Notes: generated by a model from the letters alone, not told the origin. A stretch of 26,828 nucleotides of DNA from RGIG5472 sp051867635 (GCA_051867635.1 JBJDYT010000031.1:1-26828); one strand, 5' to 3'. Positions 1 to 7,290 are shown, counted from the first letter of the stretch. Translations and numbers: made by a program.

Positions 1-276
1 CTCTCCGTTCTGGCGGAGGAGTTCCACCTGAATCCCCAGTATATCAGCCAGCTGTTCAAAAGCGAGATCGGCGTGGGCTTCCTGGCCTACCTGACCAATA
101 TCCGCATGGAGAAGGCGAAGAAGCTCCTGCTCTCTACTTCCGTTTCCATAGCGGAAGTCGCGGAGCGGTCGGGCTACGGGGACTACCGGGTGTTCACCAA
201 GGCATTCAAAAAATCAGAGGGCATCACGCCGTCCCAGTACCGGCGGGACTTCCTGGATGGCGCGGAAGCGCGGTAG
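1..276 (+). CDS. AraC-family transcriptional regulator, C-terminal part (5' truncated by window)
   Basis: The reading frame is open from base 1 and ends at a TAG at 274-276, so only about 91 C-terminal residues are visible. They form the second half of an AraC/XylS DNA-binding domain. A first helix-turn-helix reads LAEEFHLNPQYISQLFK. The second follows the typical linker (NIRMEKAKKLL) with the family signature around SIAEVAERSGYGDYRVFTKAFKK and the conserved G-x-TPSQYR ending. The N-terminal part, which would show whether this is a response-regulator type (YesN-like) or a ligand-binding type, lies outside the window. The internal GTG at 73 is not a real start because it would cut the first helix-turn-helix. 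Twenty-one bases separate it from the next gene. Confidence 0.9.
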   Translation, partial: LSVLAEEFHLNPQYISQLFKSEIGVGFLAYLTNIRMEKAKKLLLSTSVSIAEVAERSGYGDYRVFTKAFKKSEGITPSQYRRDFLDGAEAR

Positions 277-297
277 GGCGAAAGGCGGCGGAGAGAA

Positions 298-750
298 ATG
301 GAGATCAGGCTTGCCGGGCCGCGCGACATCGGCGGCTGGATGGAACTGGTGGGCCGGGTGAGAGACAGCTTTCCCGGCCTCGAAAGCGAAGCCGCCATGG
401 CCGAGCATCGGAGAACGGCTTTGGCCTTCATGGACCGGGGCGGCGCCATCTGCGCCGAGGCGGAGGACGGCATCGCCGGCGCGCTTCTGTTTTCCGGGGA
501 GGAGGGGGAACTCTGCTTTCTGGCGGTGGACCCGCCGTACCGCAGGCGGGGCATCGCCTCGGGGATGGTGTCTTGCATGCTCACCCTGCTGGAGCCGGGG
601 CAGGACGTGACCGTCACCACCTACCGGGAGGGCACGCCGGAGGGAGAAGCGGCCCGGGCATTTTATAAGCGGCTCGGTTTTACGGAGGGGGCGCTGACGG
701 AGGCCTTCGGCAGCCCCGTCCAGGAGCTTGTATGGAAACGGGGGGAATGA
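298..750 (+). CDS. GNAT-family N-acetyltransferase
   Basis: A 150-residue single-domain GNAT protein, of normal length for the family. The acetyl-CoA pyrophosphate-binding motif A is clear near residues 80-90 (LAVDPPYRRRGIASGMV, with the R-x-x-G-x-A signature). It is followed by the C-terminal strand-helix typical of motif B (ARAFYKRLGFTEG, near residues 120-133). The family transfers an acetyl group from acetyl-CoA to an amine, and the acceptor cannot be read from sequence. The ATG at 298 has a GGCGGAGAG purine-rich stretch a few bases upstream. The stop (748-750) sits one base before the next ATG (752), so the two acetyltransferases are probably co-transcribed. Confidence 0.88.
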   Translation: MEIRLAGPRDIGGWMELVGRVRDSFPGLESEAAMAEHRRTALAFMDRGGAICAEAEDGIAGALLFSGEEGELCFLAVDPPYRRRGIASGMVSCMLTLLEPGQDVTVTTYREGTPEGEAARAFYKRLGFTEGALTEAFGSPVQELVWKRGE

Positions 751-751
751 G

Positions 752-1498
752 ATGGCGGGCTTTATAGACCTGACGGCGGAGAACCTGGCAAATGAACACC
801 TGTGCTGCATCATCCGCAGCAAGACGGCCCATCCGGGGGTGGAGGCCAAGCGGCGGTGGCTGGCGGAGCGGCTGGCGGAGGGCCATGTGTTCCGCAAGCT
901 GGATGTGAAGGGCTGCGCGTTCATTGAATACGCAACCCTGGAGACGGCCTGGGCGCCCGTTGTGGGAGATAATTACCTCTACATCTACTGCCTGTGGGTC
1001 ACGGGAGAGCCCAAAGGCTGCGGCTACGGCAGGGCGCTGATGGAGTCCTGCATCGCCGACGCAAAAGCCCGGGGCAGGTCCGGCGTCTGTATGCTGGGCG
1101 CGCAGAAGCAGAAGGCGTGGCTCTCCGACCAGAGCTTTGCGAAGAAGTTCGGCTTCGGGACGGTGGATACCACCCCCGGCGGCTACGAGCTGCTGGCGTT
1201 GTCCTTTGACGGGACGGTTCCCGCCTTTGCGCCCGGCGCGAAGCGGGAGCGCATCGACGAGCAGGAGCTCACGATCTTTTACAGCCCCCAGTGTCCCTTT
1301 ATCCCGCAGCGCCTGGAGCTGCTGGAGCGATACTGCGAAGAGCGCGGCGTTCCCCTGTCGCTCCGCCCTGTGGACACGCTGCAAAAGGCGAAGGCCCTGC
1401 CCTGCGTCTTCAACAACTGGGCGCTGTTTTACAAGGGGCGGTTCGAGACGGTGAACCTGCCGGACATCCCCAGCCTGGAGAGGATCCTCCGGAAATAA
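752..1498 (+). CDS. GNAT N-acetyltransferase with C-terminal YoaP-like domain
   Basis: A 248-residue two-domain protein. The N-terminal half (about residues 1-150) is a GNAT fold: YIYCLWVTGEPKGCGYGRALM contains the R/Q-x-x-G-x-G/A type acetyl-CoA loop (KGCGYG), and KKFGF marks motif B. The C-terminal roughly 70 residues (from TIFYSPQCPFIP on) look like the thioredoxin-fold YoaP-like domain found behind GNAT domains in Firmicutes, with a single Cys where thioredoxins have CxxC. The ATG at 752 is chosen because a GGGGGA ribosome site lies 6-8 bases upstream. A TTG at 728 in the same frame would overlap the previous gene. The acetyl acceptor is unknown. A strong terminator follows directly. Confidence 0.82.
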   Translation: MAGFIDLTAENLANEHLCCIIRSKTAHPGVEAKRRWLAERLAEGHVFRKLDVKGCAFIEYATLETAWAPVVGDNYLYIYCLWVTGEPKGCGYGRALMESCIADAKARGRSGVCMLGAQKQKAWLSDQSFAKKFGFGTVDTTPGGYELLALSFDGTVPAFAPGAKRERIDEQELTIFYSPQCPFIPQRLELLERYCEERGVPLSLRPVDTLQKAKALPCVFNNWALFYKGRFETVNLPDIPSLERILRK

Positions 1499-1511
1499 GC
1501 GCAGCACGCGG

Positions 1512-1544
1512 CGCGGAGCCGGCCCTTGGCCGGCTCCGCGTTTT
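1512..1544 (+). terminator. Rho-independent terminator after the acetyltransferase pair
   Basis: A perfect 13-bp GC-rich stem (1512-1524 pairing with 1528-1540) with a 3-base loop is followed by TTTT at 1541-1544. It starts 14 bases after the stop codon of the YoaP-type acetyltransferase. Confidence 0.9.
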
Positions 1545-1616
1545 GCATGCCGCCGCGCCGCCTATAAAACTGACACATTCCCCTGTAAAAACCCCCTATC
1601 GGCCGCGGGCCGCTTT

Positions 1617-1625
1617 TGGTACAAT
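1617..1625 (+). promoter_or_regulatory. Candidate extended -10 promoter for the small membrane protein / PspC operon
   Basis: TG-G-TACAAT at 1617-1625 is an extended -10 element. No good -35 box lies 17-18 bases upstream, which is tolerated with extended -10 promoters. It lies in the gap after the upstream terminator and would give a leader of about 105 bases before the ATG at 1740. The same TACAAT hexamer appears in two other candidate promoters in this window (6253 and 8383). Confidence 0.5.
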
Positions 1626-1739
1626 ATGGGTAAAGACGGAAAAGCGCATCCGGAGGCGCGGAAGGGACGGAGAGCAGGGCGGGGCGCGGCCCGCGCCGTC
1701 TGTTCGAAGGGCCACCCGCCGGCGCATGGGAGGGAGCTT

Positions 1740-2147
1740 ATGAGCAAAAGGAGAGCAGGCACCGCCAGAGCCGCGGCTGTCGCGGCCGCCGTCCTGCTGG
1801 CCGTCTTTCTGCTGGGCCGGTACGGCTGGAGGCTGGGCGGCTTTCGCGCCTGCGAGGGCGCGGGCATCGAAGCGGTGGAGGTGGCGGAGGGCGAGGTGCG
1901 GATCACGGGCTTTTGCCCCGGCTCCTTTCCCAGGGGCTTCCTTGGGTACTATGCGGAGGAAGCCGGCGGAAGGCTCTGCGTGGGTTTTCGCTTCAGCGCC
2001 CTGTTCGGCTTCTTTGAGACCGGCGACTTCACGGTCTCCATCCCGGTAAAAGGCGGGCTCCGGGAGGTCGTCCTCAAGACGCGCGGCGGCGAGTATCCCA
2101 TCTGGACGGCGGAGGGACAGCTTTCGGAAAGCGGGGGAGAGACATGA
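1740..2147 (+). CDS. Hypothetical membrane-anchored protein
   Basis: A 135-residue protein with a positively charged start (MSKRRAGTAR), one hydrophobic helix at about residues 11-27 (AAAVAAAVLLAVFLLG) and then a soluble roughly 105-residue domain. That domain is rich in beta-prone segments and ends with a possible strand-turn-strand around VLKTRGGEYPIW. I do not recognise a family. The ATG at 1740 is preferred because AGGGAGC lies 6-12 bases upstream. An earlier in-frame ATG at 1626 overlaps the candidate promoter. Topology suggests an N-terminal anchor with the domain outside. The gene overlaps the next by four bases (ATGA), and with the PspC gene beyond it this suggests an envelope-related operon. 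Confidence 0.65.
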   Translation: MSKRRAGTARAAAVAAAVLLAVFLLGRYGWRLGGFRACEGAGIEAVEVAEGEVRITGFCPGSFPRGFLGYYAEEAGGRLCVGFRFSALFGFFETGDFTVSIPVKGGLREVVLKTRGGEYPIWTAEGQLSESGGET

Positions 2148-2326
2148 AAAACGAGCATACGGCGTCCACGCTTTTGACCGGCGCAGGCGCGCTGATGACC
2201 GTCTCCGGCATCCTGACGGCGGCGTGCGGGACGCTCGCCTGCGGCGGGCTGCTGTGGGCGGCGGCGTCCTGCCTGTTCTTCGCCGCCCGTCATTTCCGGC
2301 TGGCGGAAAACGAAAAAGAGAAATAG
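2144..2326 (+). CDS. Small hypothetical membrane protein, two predicted helices
   Basis: Sixty residues with two hydrophobic stretches (about residues 8-28 and 31-48), rich in Ala, Gly, Leu and Cys, followed by a charged tail (RLAENEKEK). It starts with ATGA overlapping the stop of the preceding gene, so translation is probably coupled. No family is recognised. Its placement between a membrane-anchored protein and a PspC protein suggests a minor envelope component or a regulator of one. Confidence 0.6.
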   Translation: MKNEHTASTLLTGAGALMTVSGILTAACGTLACGGLLWAAASCLFFAARHFRLAENEKEK

Positions 2327-2339
2327 GAGGAAAAACACG

Positions 2340-2534
2340 ATGAACAAGAGACTGTATAAATCCGACGAAAACAAGGTGGTGGACGGGGTCTGCGGCGGCA
2401 TCGCCGAATACTTCGCCATCGATCCCACCCTCGTGCGGCTGGGCTGGGTGCTGTTCTGCGCCATGGGCGGCAGCGGTTTTCTGGCCTATATTATCGCCGC
2501 GCTGATCATCCCCCGCCGCCCGGCGGAGGAGTGA
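2340..2534 (+). CDS. PspC domain-containing protein
   Basis: A 64-residue protein that is essentially one PspC domain. It has the diagnostic start KRLYKSDENKVVDGVCGGIAE, then the YFAIDPTLVRLGWVLF stretch, and one transmembrane segment ending in the conserved ALIIPRRP. PspC proteins take part in the phage-shock/envelope-stress response in proteobacteria. In Firmicutes the short stand-alone forms are membrane proteins of less defined role, often near lipid-synthesis genes, as here. AGGAGG at 2326-2331 gives a good ribosome site. There are 13 bases between the upstream stop and this start. Confidence 0.93.
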   Translation: MNKRLYKSDENKVVDGVCGGIAEYFAIDPTLVRLGWVLFCAMGGSGFLAYIIAALIIPRRPAEE

Positions 2535-2556
2535 GCCTGACGGCGGAACCACGGCC

Positions 2557-3132
2557 ATGGAAAAGCTTCTGATGAAAAAGAGCGGGCTGAACGCGGCCAA
2601 CTGCGTGACGGCCCTGCGCATAGCCGGCGCGCTGTGCCTGCTGTTTTTGCAGCCGCTGTCCGGGGCCTTCTTCGCGGTCTATACCCTGACGGGCCTGACG
2701 GACGCGCTGGACGGCTGGCTCGCCCGGAGAACGGGAACGGCGGGGGCCTTCGGGGCGCGGCTGGACAGCATAGCGGACCTGCTGTTTTACGGGGCCATGC
2801 TGCTGCGCGTCTTCCCGGCGCTGTGCAGGCTTCTCCCGGCGCAGCTCTGGTGCGCGGCGGCGGGGGTGCTGTTTCTGCGCCTTTCGGCTTATCTCATCGC
2901 GGCGGCGAAGTACCGCCGCTTTGCCGCCCTGCACACCTACCTGAACAAGCTGACGGGGGCCGCGGTCTTTCTGCTGCCGTACACGCTGTCCGCCCCGTGG
3001 AGCGCGGGGTACGGCTGGGCGGTCTGCGCGCTGGCGGCCGCGGCGGCGCTGGAGGAGCTGGCCATCCACCTGCAAAGAGGGGACTACCAGGCGGACGTCA
3101 GGTCGGCCTTTGGAAAGGAGGACACACTGTGA
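2557..3132 (+). CDS. CDP-alcohol phosphatidyltransferase family protein
   Basis: A 191-residue membrane enzyme. The family catalytic signature D-x2-DG-x2-AR-x8-G-x3-D-x3-D is visible in TDALDGWLARR and the following GARLDSIAD (about residues 48-70), which supplies the Mg2+-binding aspartates. Several hydrophobic helices follow. Enzymes of this family move a phosphatidyl group from a CDP-linked lipid to an alcohol such as glycerol-3-phosphate, inositol or serine. The exact alcohol cannot be decided from sequence. It is co-directional with the PspC gene and overlaps the next start by four bases (GTGA). The GTG-initiated downstream gene uses an AAAGGAGG located inside this gene's 3' end. Confidence 0.88.
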   Translation: MEKLLMKKSGLNAANCVTALRIAGALCLLFLQPLSGAFFAVYTLTGLTDALDGWLARRTGTAGAFGARLDSIADLLFYGAMLLRVFPALCRLLPAQLWCAAAGVLFLRLSAYLIAAAKYRRFAALHTYLNKLTGAAVFLLPYTLSAPWSAGYGWAVCALAAAAALEELAIHLQRGDYQADVRSAFGKEDTL

Positions 3133-3632
3133 GATTCAAAAACCCGCTGCTGGCCGTCACGGACCTGGAAAGGTCCGTGGCGTTTTACCGCGAGGTGCTG
3201 GGCCTGCGCAAGGTCCTGGACTTCGGGGCCAACGTGACGCTGACCGGGGGCGTGTGTCTGCAGACAGCGGACAGCTGGGCCGCCTTCATCGGCGGCGCGC
3301 CCGGCGAGCTGGGCTGGTGCGGCAGGACCGGCGAGCTCTATTTCGAGGAAGAGGACTTTGACGCCTTCGCGGAAAGGCTGCGGGGCCTGGAGATCCACTA
3401 TGTCCACCCGGTGCAGGAGCAGGCCTGGGGCCAGCGCGCAGTGCGCTTTTACGACCCCGACTGCCACATCATCGAGGTGGGAGAGTCCATGACGGCGGTC
3501 TGCCGGCGCTTTCTGGACGGCGGCATGACGCCGGAGCAGGCGGCGGCGCGCATGGACGTGCCGCTGAAGTTCGTCAGGGCTTGTATGCGGGAGGAAAACG
3601 TGAGAAAATGGAAAGGACGGAAGCAGCTATGA
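3129..3632 (+). CDS. VOC (glyoxalase/bleomycin-resistance fold) protein with C-terminal helical extension
   Basis: The frame starts at GTG 3129, chosen because AAAGGAGG ends 8 bases upstream and the start overlaps the previous stop. The 167-residue product has a VOC module in residues 1-118: two beta-alpha-beta-beta-beta repeats starting NPLLAVTDLERSVAFYREVLGLR and ending VRFYDPDCHIIEVGE. The remaining roughly 50 residues (RRFLDGGMTPEQAAARMDVPLKFV) look like a small helix-turn-helix-type or helical tail, which is seen in some clostridial VOC proteins. VOC members are metal-dependent lyases, epimerases, dioxygenases or antibiotic-binding proteins, and the substrate here is unknown. The gene overlaps the following flavodoxin gene by four bases. 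Confidence 0.82.
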   Translation: MRFKNPLLAVTDLERSVAFYREVLGLRKVLDFGANVTLTGGVCLQTADSWAAFIGGAPGELGWCGRTGELYFEEEDFDAFAERLRGLEIHYVHPVQEQAWGQRAVRFYDPDCHIIEVGESMTAVCRRFLDGGMTPEQAAARMDVPLKFVRACMREENVRKWKGRKQL

Positions 3633-4159
3633 GGCCAAACGCCATCGTATACACATCGAATACCGGCTATACCGAGCAGTATGCAAGGCTGCTGGGGGAA
3701 AGGACCGGCCTGCCGGTGTACGCGCTTTCCGGGGCCGGCGCGGGGCCGGCGCGGGGGGAACGCATCCTCTACCTGGGCTGGCTCATGGCCGGCAGGGTGC
3801 AGGGCTACCCCAAGGCCGCGAAGCGCTACCGCGTGGAAGCCGTCTGCGGCGTGGGGATGGGGCCCACCGGCTCCCAGCTCCGGGAGCTGCGGCAGGCGAA
3901 CCGCCTGCCGGCGGATATGCCCGTTTTCACCCTGCAGGGCGGCTTCGACATGGCGAAGCTGCGGGGCGTGTACCGGCTGATGATGACCGTCATGGCCAAG
4001 ACCGCGGGGAAGGGCCTCGCGGACAAAAAGGACCGGACGGCGGAGGAGGACGCCATGCTGGCGCTGCTGACCCGCGGCGGCAGCTGCGTCAGCGGGGAGA
4101 ATCTGGCGGCTGTTCTGGACTGGTACGGACAGGAGCGGGGTGACGGCGATGCGATGTGA
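3629..4159 (+). CDS. Flavodoxin-domain protein
   Basis: From the ATG at 3629 the product has 176 residues. It begins with a strand and the FMN phosphate-binding loop YTSNTGYTEQYA (T/S-x-T-G-x-T), the hallmark of flavodoxin-like proteins. A second strand ending in the loop ILYLGWLMAGRVQGY fits the FMN ring contact. The family (flavodoxin_5 type) includes protoporphyrinogen-oxidase-like HemG relatives and electron carriers, and nothing here decides which. The start overlaps the VOC stop (ATGA). An alternative ATG lies at 3608, behind GGAGG, and would add seven residues. The next gene begins before this one ends, so the operon continues. Confidence 0.82.
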   Translation: MRPNAIVYTSNTGYTEQYARLLGERTGLPVYALSGAGAGPARGERILYLGWLMAGRVQGYPKAAKRYRVEAVCGVGMGPTGSQLRELRQANRLPADMPVFTLQGGFDMAKLRGVYRLMMTVMAKTAGKGLADKKDRTAEEDAMLALLTRGGSCVSGENLAAVLDWYGQERGDGDAM

Positions 4160-4637
4160 GGGCGGGCCCCGGCGGCCATCCGGCGCCAAGGCGTACCCCG
4201 TCCGCAGGCTTGCCCCGGAGGAGGTCCCGGCGGCGCAGGAGCTGTGCTGGCGGGTCTTTTTGGCCTTTGAAGCGCCAGAGTATCCCCCGGAGGGCGTGGC
4301 GGCCTTCCGCGCCAGCCTGGACGACGCGGAGCGCGTACGGGGCCTCCGGTTTTACGGGGCCTTTGACGGCGGGACGCTGGTGGGCGTTCTCGCCATGCGC
4401 GCGCCGCAGCACATCGGCGGCTTTTTCGTGGACGCCGCCTATCACCGCCGGGGGATCGGCAGGGCGCTGTTCGAGACGATGCGGCGGGACTATGAAAGGC
4501 AGGTCTTCACCGTCCATTCCTCCCCCTATGCCGTGGAGGTCTACCGGCGCCTGGGCTTCGTCCCGACAGACGCGGAGCAGGTGACGGACGGGATGCGCTA
4601 CACCCCCATGCGCTTTGAAGAAAACGAAAAAAAGTAG
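4149..4637 (+). CDS. GNAT-family N-acetyltransferase
   Basis: A GNAT protein of about 162 residues. The acetyl-CoA motif A is well conserved (GGFFVDAAYHRRGIGRALFETM, with HRRGIG as the pyrophosphate loop), and motif B appears in YAVEVYRRLGFVPT. The ending MRYTPMR is typical of the PhnO/YncA-like subgroup. The start is uncertain. An ATG at 4149 has AGGAGCGGGG upstream, while a GTG at 4140 is the alternative. Either start overlaps the end of the flavodoxin gene. It is the last gene of the run that began at 1740, since a separate promoter for the MerR gene lies immediately downstream. Confidence 0.85.
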   Translation: MRCEGGPRRPSGAKAYPVRRLAPEEVPAAQELCWRVFLAFEAPEYPPEGVAAFRASLDDAERVRGLRFYGAFDGGTLVGVLAMRAPQHIGGFFVDAAYHRRGIGRALFETMRRDYERQVFTVHSSPYAVEVYRRLGFVPTDAEQVTDGMRYTPMRFEENEKK

Positions 4638-4647
4638 CGCGCCCCCC

Positions 4648-4678
4648 TTGACTCTCCCACGATGGCAGGCAGTATCAT
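4648..4678 (+). promoter_or_regulatory. MerR-type promoter/operator with long spacer
   Basis: TTGACT at 4648-4653 and TATCAT at 4673-4678 are separated by 19 bases, the over-long spacing typical of promoters controlled by MerR-family activators. An imperfect dyad (ACT-n2-CC on one side, mirrored from GGCAGT on the other) lies within the spacer. It is 42 bases upstream of the MerR gene, which suggests autoregulation. Confidence 0.7.
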
Positions 4679-4719
4679 CATCCCGAGCTCAAGAAAACCA
4701 CCGGTTCCGGAGGTACCCT

Positions 4720-5538
4720 ATGCTGAAGATCGGAGATTTTTCAAAACTGTCCAGAGTCAGTATCCGCATGCTTCGCCACTATGATGAGATCGGCCTGCTG
4801 CCCCCCGTCCGGGTGGACCCCGATTCGGGCTACCGCTACTATGCGGAGGAGCAGCTTCCCGTCGCCGGCAGGATCACGGCCCTGAAGGATATGGGCTTCG
4901 GCCTGAACGCCATCGGCGAGCTGCTCGCCTGCTACGGAGAGAAGGGACCCATGGAGCGCAGCCTGCTGCAGAAGCGGGCGGAGCTTCTGGCGCTGTCTGA
5001 GCAGACGGCCTACCGGATACGGCTCCTGGATACAGCCCTGGAACGGCTGAGAAAGGATGACGAGACCATGAAATACGATGTGACGCTGAAGACCTTCCCG
5101 CCGCGCTATGCCGCCACGGTCCGCATGACCATCCCCTGCTATGAGCAGGAGGGGATGCTCTGGAGCGTGCTGGTCAGCGAGACGGCGCCCCTGCGCCTGG
5201 TCCCGGACGACCCCTGCTACTGCAGCGTGGTGTTCCACGACAAGGAGTACAGAGAGTCTGACGTGGACGTGGAGGCGCAGAAGACCGTGAAGGGACGCTA
5301 CCCCGACACGGCGCATGTTCGCTTCAAAACGCTGCCGGAGGTGACGGTGGCTTCCGCCGTCTGCAAGGGCTCCTACGAGCAGATGAACGACGTCATGGCG
5401 GCCGTGGCGGGCTGGGTGCGGGACAACGGCTATGAATTTGACGGCCCCGCCTTTAACATCTACCATGTCAGCCCCCATGAGACGGACGACGCCAGCCGCT
5501 TCGTCACCGAGGTCTGCTACCCCGTCCGGAAAAAGTGA
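4720..5538 (+). CDS. MerR-family transcriptional regulator with GyrI-like effector domain
   Basis: From ATG 4720 (GGAGG at 4709-4713) the product has 272 residues. Residues 1-70 are a MerR winged helix: MLKIGDFSKLSRVSIRMLRHYDEIGLLPP, then the SGYRYY wing. Residues 75-117 form the dimerising coiled coil, and residues 120-272 form a GyrI/SOUL-like ligand-binding domain. This is the architecture of BmrR/BltR-type multidrug sensors, which twist an over-spaced promoter when a hydrophobic or cationic ligand is bound. The matching 19-bp-spacer promoter lies directly upstream. No efflux pump is found next to it. The next gene encodes a free-standing GyrI-like protein, a likely functional partner or co-regulated target. 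Confidence 0.92.
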   Translation: MLKIGDFSKLSRVSIRMLRHYDEIGLLPPVRVDPDSGYRYYAEEQLPVAGRITALKDMGFGLNAIGELLACYGEKGPMERSLLQKRAELLALSEQTAYRIRLLDTALERLRKDDETMKYDVTLKTFPPRYAATVRMTIPCYEQEGMLWSVLVSETAPLRLVPDDPCYCSVVFHDKEYRESDVDVEAQKTVKGRYPDTAHVRFKTLPEVTVASAVCKGSYEQMNDVMAAVAGWVRDNGYEFDGPAFNIYHVSPHETDDASRFVTEVCYPVRKK

Positions 5539-5584
5539 CGGAGCAGGAACGCGCCGCGAGGCGGCGGCAAGGAGGTTTGCGCAT

Positions 5585-6217
5585 ATGGCCTTCGATTATA
5601 AAAAGGAGTACCGGGAGTTCTATCTGCCCAAGGCAAAGCCGGAGCTCGTGACGGTGCCGCCCATGAACTACATCGCGGTGCGGGGCAAGGGCGACCCCAA
5701 CGAGGCGGGCGGCGCCTATCAGGCCGCCGTCGGGCTGCTCTACGGCGTTGCCTTCACCATCAAGATGAGCAAAAGGAGCGGCCGCCGGATCGAGGGGTAC
5801 TTCGACTATGTAGTCCCGCCCCTGGAGGGCTTTTGGCGGCAGGAGGGCGTCAGCGGCCTTGACCTGACGAGAAAGGATGCGTTCCTCTGGCTCTCCGCCA
5901 TCCGGCTGCCGGACTTTGTGACGCGGGCGGATTTTGACTGGGCGGTGGCGGAAGCCGCGGAAAAGAAAAAGCGGGACTTCTCCCCGGTAGAGTTTCTGAC
6001 CCTCTCGGAGGGGCTCTGCGTGCAGATGCTGCACGTCGGCCCCTTTGACGGGGAGCCGGAGAGCGTCGCGCGGATGGACCGCTTCCTGGCGGAGAACGGA
6101 TATGAAAACGATTTCTCCGACGTCCGCCAGCACCATGAGATCTACCTCTCCGACGCGAGAAGGGTGGACCCGGCCAGGTGGAAGACGGTGATCCGCCATC
6201 CCATCAGGGCAAAATAG
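5585..6217 (+). CDS. Stand-alone GyrI-like small-molecule-binding domain protein
   Basis: A 210-residue cytosolic protein starting at ATG 5585 with a near-perfect AAGGAGG eight bases upstream. The start (MAFDYKKEYREFYLPK) and the P-x-MNYIAVRGKGDPNE segment are characteristic of the GyrI-like family, whose members bind small ligands and are sometimes hydrolases or toxin-modulators. The segment LCVQMLHVGPFDGEPES carries the second half of the duplicated fold. No DNA-binding region is present. It lies 46 bases after the MerR-GyrI gene with no terminator seen between, so it is probably transcribed from the MerR-controlled promoter. The exact ligand or substrate is unknown. Confidence 0.88.
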   Translation: MAFDYKKEYREFYLPKAKPELVTVPPMNYIAVRGKGDPNEAGGAYQAAVGLLYGVAFTIKMSKRSGRRIEGYFDYVVPPLEGFWRQEGVSGLDLTRKDAFLWLSAIRLPDFVTRADFDWAVAEAAEKKKRDFSPVEFLTLSEGLCVQMLHVGPFDGEPESVARMDRFLAENGYENDFSDVRQHHEIYLSDARRVDPARWKTVIRHPIRAK

Positions 6218-6249
6218 CAAGGAAAGTCGAGCGCGCCCCCGGGCGAAGC

Positions 6250-6258
6250 TGATACAAT
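6250..6258 (+). promoter_or_regulatory. Candidate extended -10 promoter for the AraC-GyrI gene
   Basis: TG-A-TACAAT at 6250-6258 is an extended -10 box. A -35 box is not evident. The predicted start of transcription is close to the GAGGAGG ribosome site (6267-6273), which gives a very short leader. Confidence 0.45.
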
Positions 6259-6281
6259 GACGGCGTGAGGAGGTGAGGCGC

Positions 6282-7160
6282 GTGAAGGAGCAGGTCCTGG
6301 CGGTACAGAGGATGCAGGACTATATCGAGGCCCATCTGGAGGAGGACATCACCCTGGCGGAGCTGGCGGGGGCGTCGCTGTTTTCCCCCTGGCACTCCTA
6401 TCGGCTGTTCAGGCAGTATACCGGACTGACGGTGACGGAGTATGTGCGCAGGCTGCGGCTGTCCAGGTCCGCCATGCGGCTGAAGACAGAGCGCTGCCGG
6501 ATCGTGGACGTGGCCTGCGATCTGGGCTTCGGCAGCACGGACGGCTACCAGCGGGCGTTCCGCCGGGAGTTCGGCTGCAATCCTGCCGAATATGCCAGGA
6601 CAAGGGTTCCCATCACGCTCTTCATCCCCTATGGCGTCAAATTCAGAGAGCGCAGAAAGGGGTCGATAGACATGAGCGAGGTACAGAGCGTATTCGTGCA
6701 GCTGCTGCACAAGCCGGAGCGCCGGGTCATTCTCAAGCGGGGCGTCCGGGCGGAGGACTATTTCACTTACTGCGAGGAGGTGGGCTGCGACATCTGGGGG
6801 CTGCTGATGAGCATGGATTCCCTGGGCGGAGAGCCGGTCTGCCTGTGGCTCCCGGAGCAGTACAGGAAGCCCGGGACCTCCGTCTATGTGCAGGGCGTGG
6901 AGGTGGAAGCGGACTATAGCGGCCCGGTCCCGGAGGGCTTCGACGAGATCACTCTGCCCGAGGCGGACTACCTGGCGTTCCAGGGGGAGCCGTTTAGGGA
7001 GGAGGACTACTGCGAGGCCATCGAGGCGGTGCAGCAGGCCATGGGCAGATACGACCCGTCGGTGATCGGCCGCCGGTGGGACGACAGCAGCCCCCGCATC
7101 CAGCTGGAGCCCCGCGGCGAGCGGGGGTACATCGAGCTGCGGGCGGTGAAAACGGTATAG
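6282..7160 (+). CDS. AraC-family regulator with C-terminal GyrI-like effector domain
   Basis: The product has 292 residues from GTG 6282, which is selected because GAGGAGG ends eight bases upstream. A GTG at 6273 lies inside that ribosome site. Residues 1-105 are a two-helix-turn-helix AraC domain at the N-terminus (MQDYIEAHLEEDITLAELA, VDVACDLGFGSTDGYQRAFRREFG, with the C-AEYAR ending). Residues 130-292 form a GyrI-like ligand domain. This layout is that of Rob/SoxS-like and TipA-analogous drug or stress sensors, with order reversed relative to arabinose-type AraC proteins. It is the third GyrI-domain gene in a row. A perfect terminator follows the stop by one base. Confidence 0.92.
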   Translation: MKEQVLAVQRMQDYIEAHLEEDITLAELAGASLFSPWHSYRLFRQYTGLTVTEYVRRLRLSRSAMRLKTERCRIVDVACDLGFGSTDGYQRAFRREFGCNPAEYARTRVPITLFIPYGVKFRERRKGSIDMSEVQSVFVQLLHKPERRVILKRGVRAEDYFTYCEEVGCDIWGLLMSMDSLGGEPVCLWLPEQYRKPGTSVYVQGVEVEADYSGPVPEGFDEITLPEADYLAFQGEPFREEDYCEAIEAVQQAMGRYDPSVIGRRWDDSSPRIQLEPRGERGYIELRAVKTV

Positions 7161-7161
7161 G

Positions 7162-7195
7162 AAAAAGCCAGAGAGCTTTGGCTCTCTGGCTTTTT
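7162..7195 (+). terminator. Rho-independent terminator after the AraC-GyrI gene
   Basis: A perfect 15-bp inverted repeat (7162-7176 with 7181-7195) with loop TTTG has an A-run on the left and a T-run on the right, so it can work on both strands. On the plus strand it begins one base after the stop codon. Confidence 0.93.
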
Positions 7196-7290
7196 GCCGC
7201 GCACCGCGCGGGCCGGACCGTCCCGGCGGGACCGCCGCCGTGGCAGCCGAACGCCGCGTTGGGCGGAACAAAAGGGCGCATATACGGACA

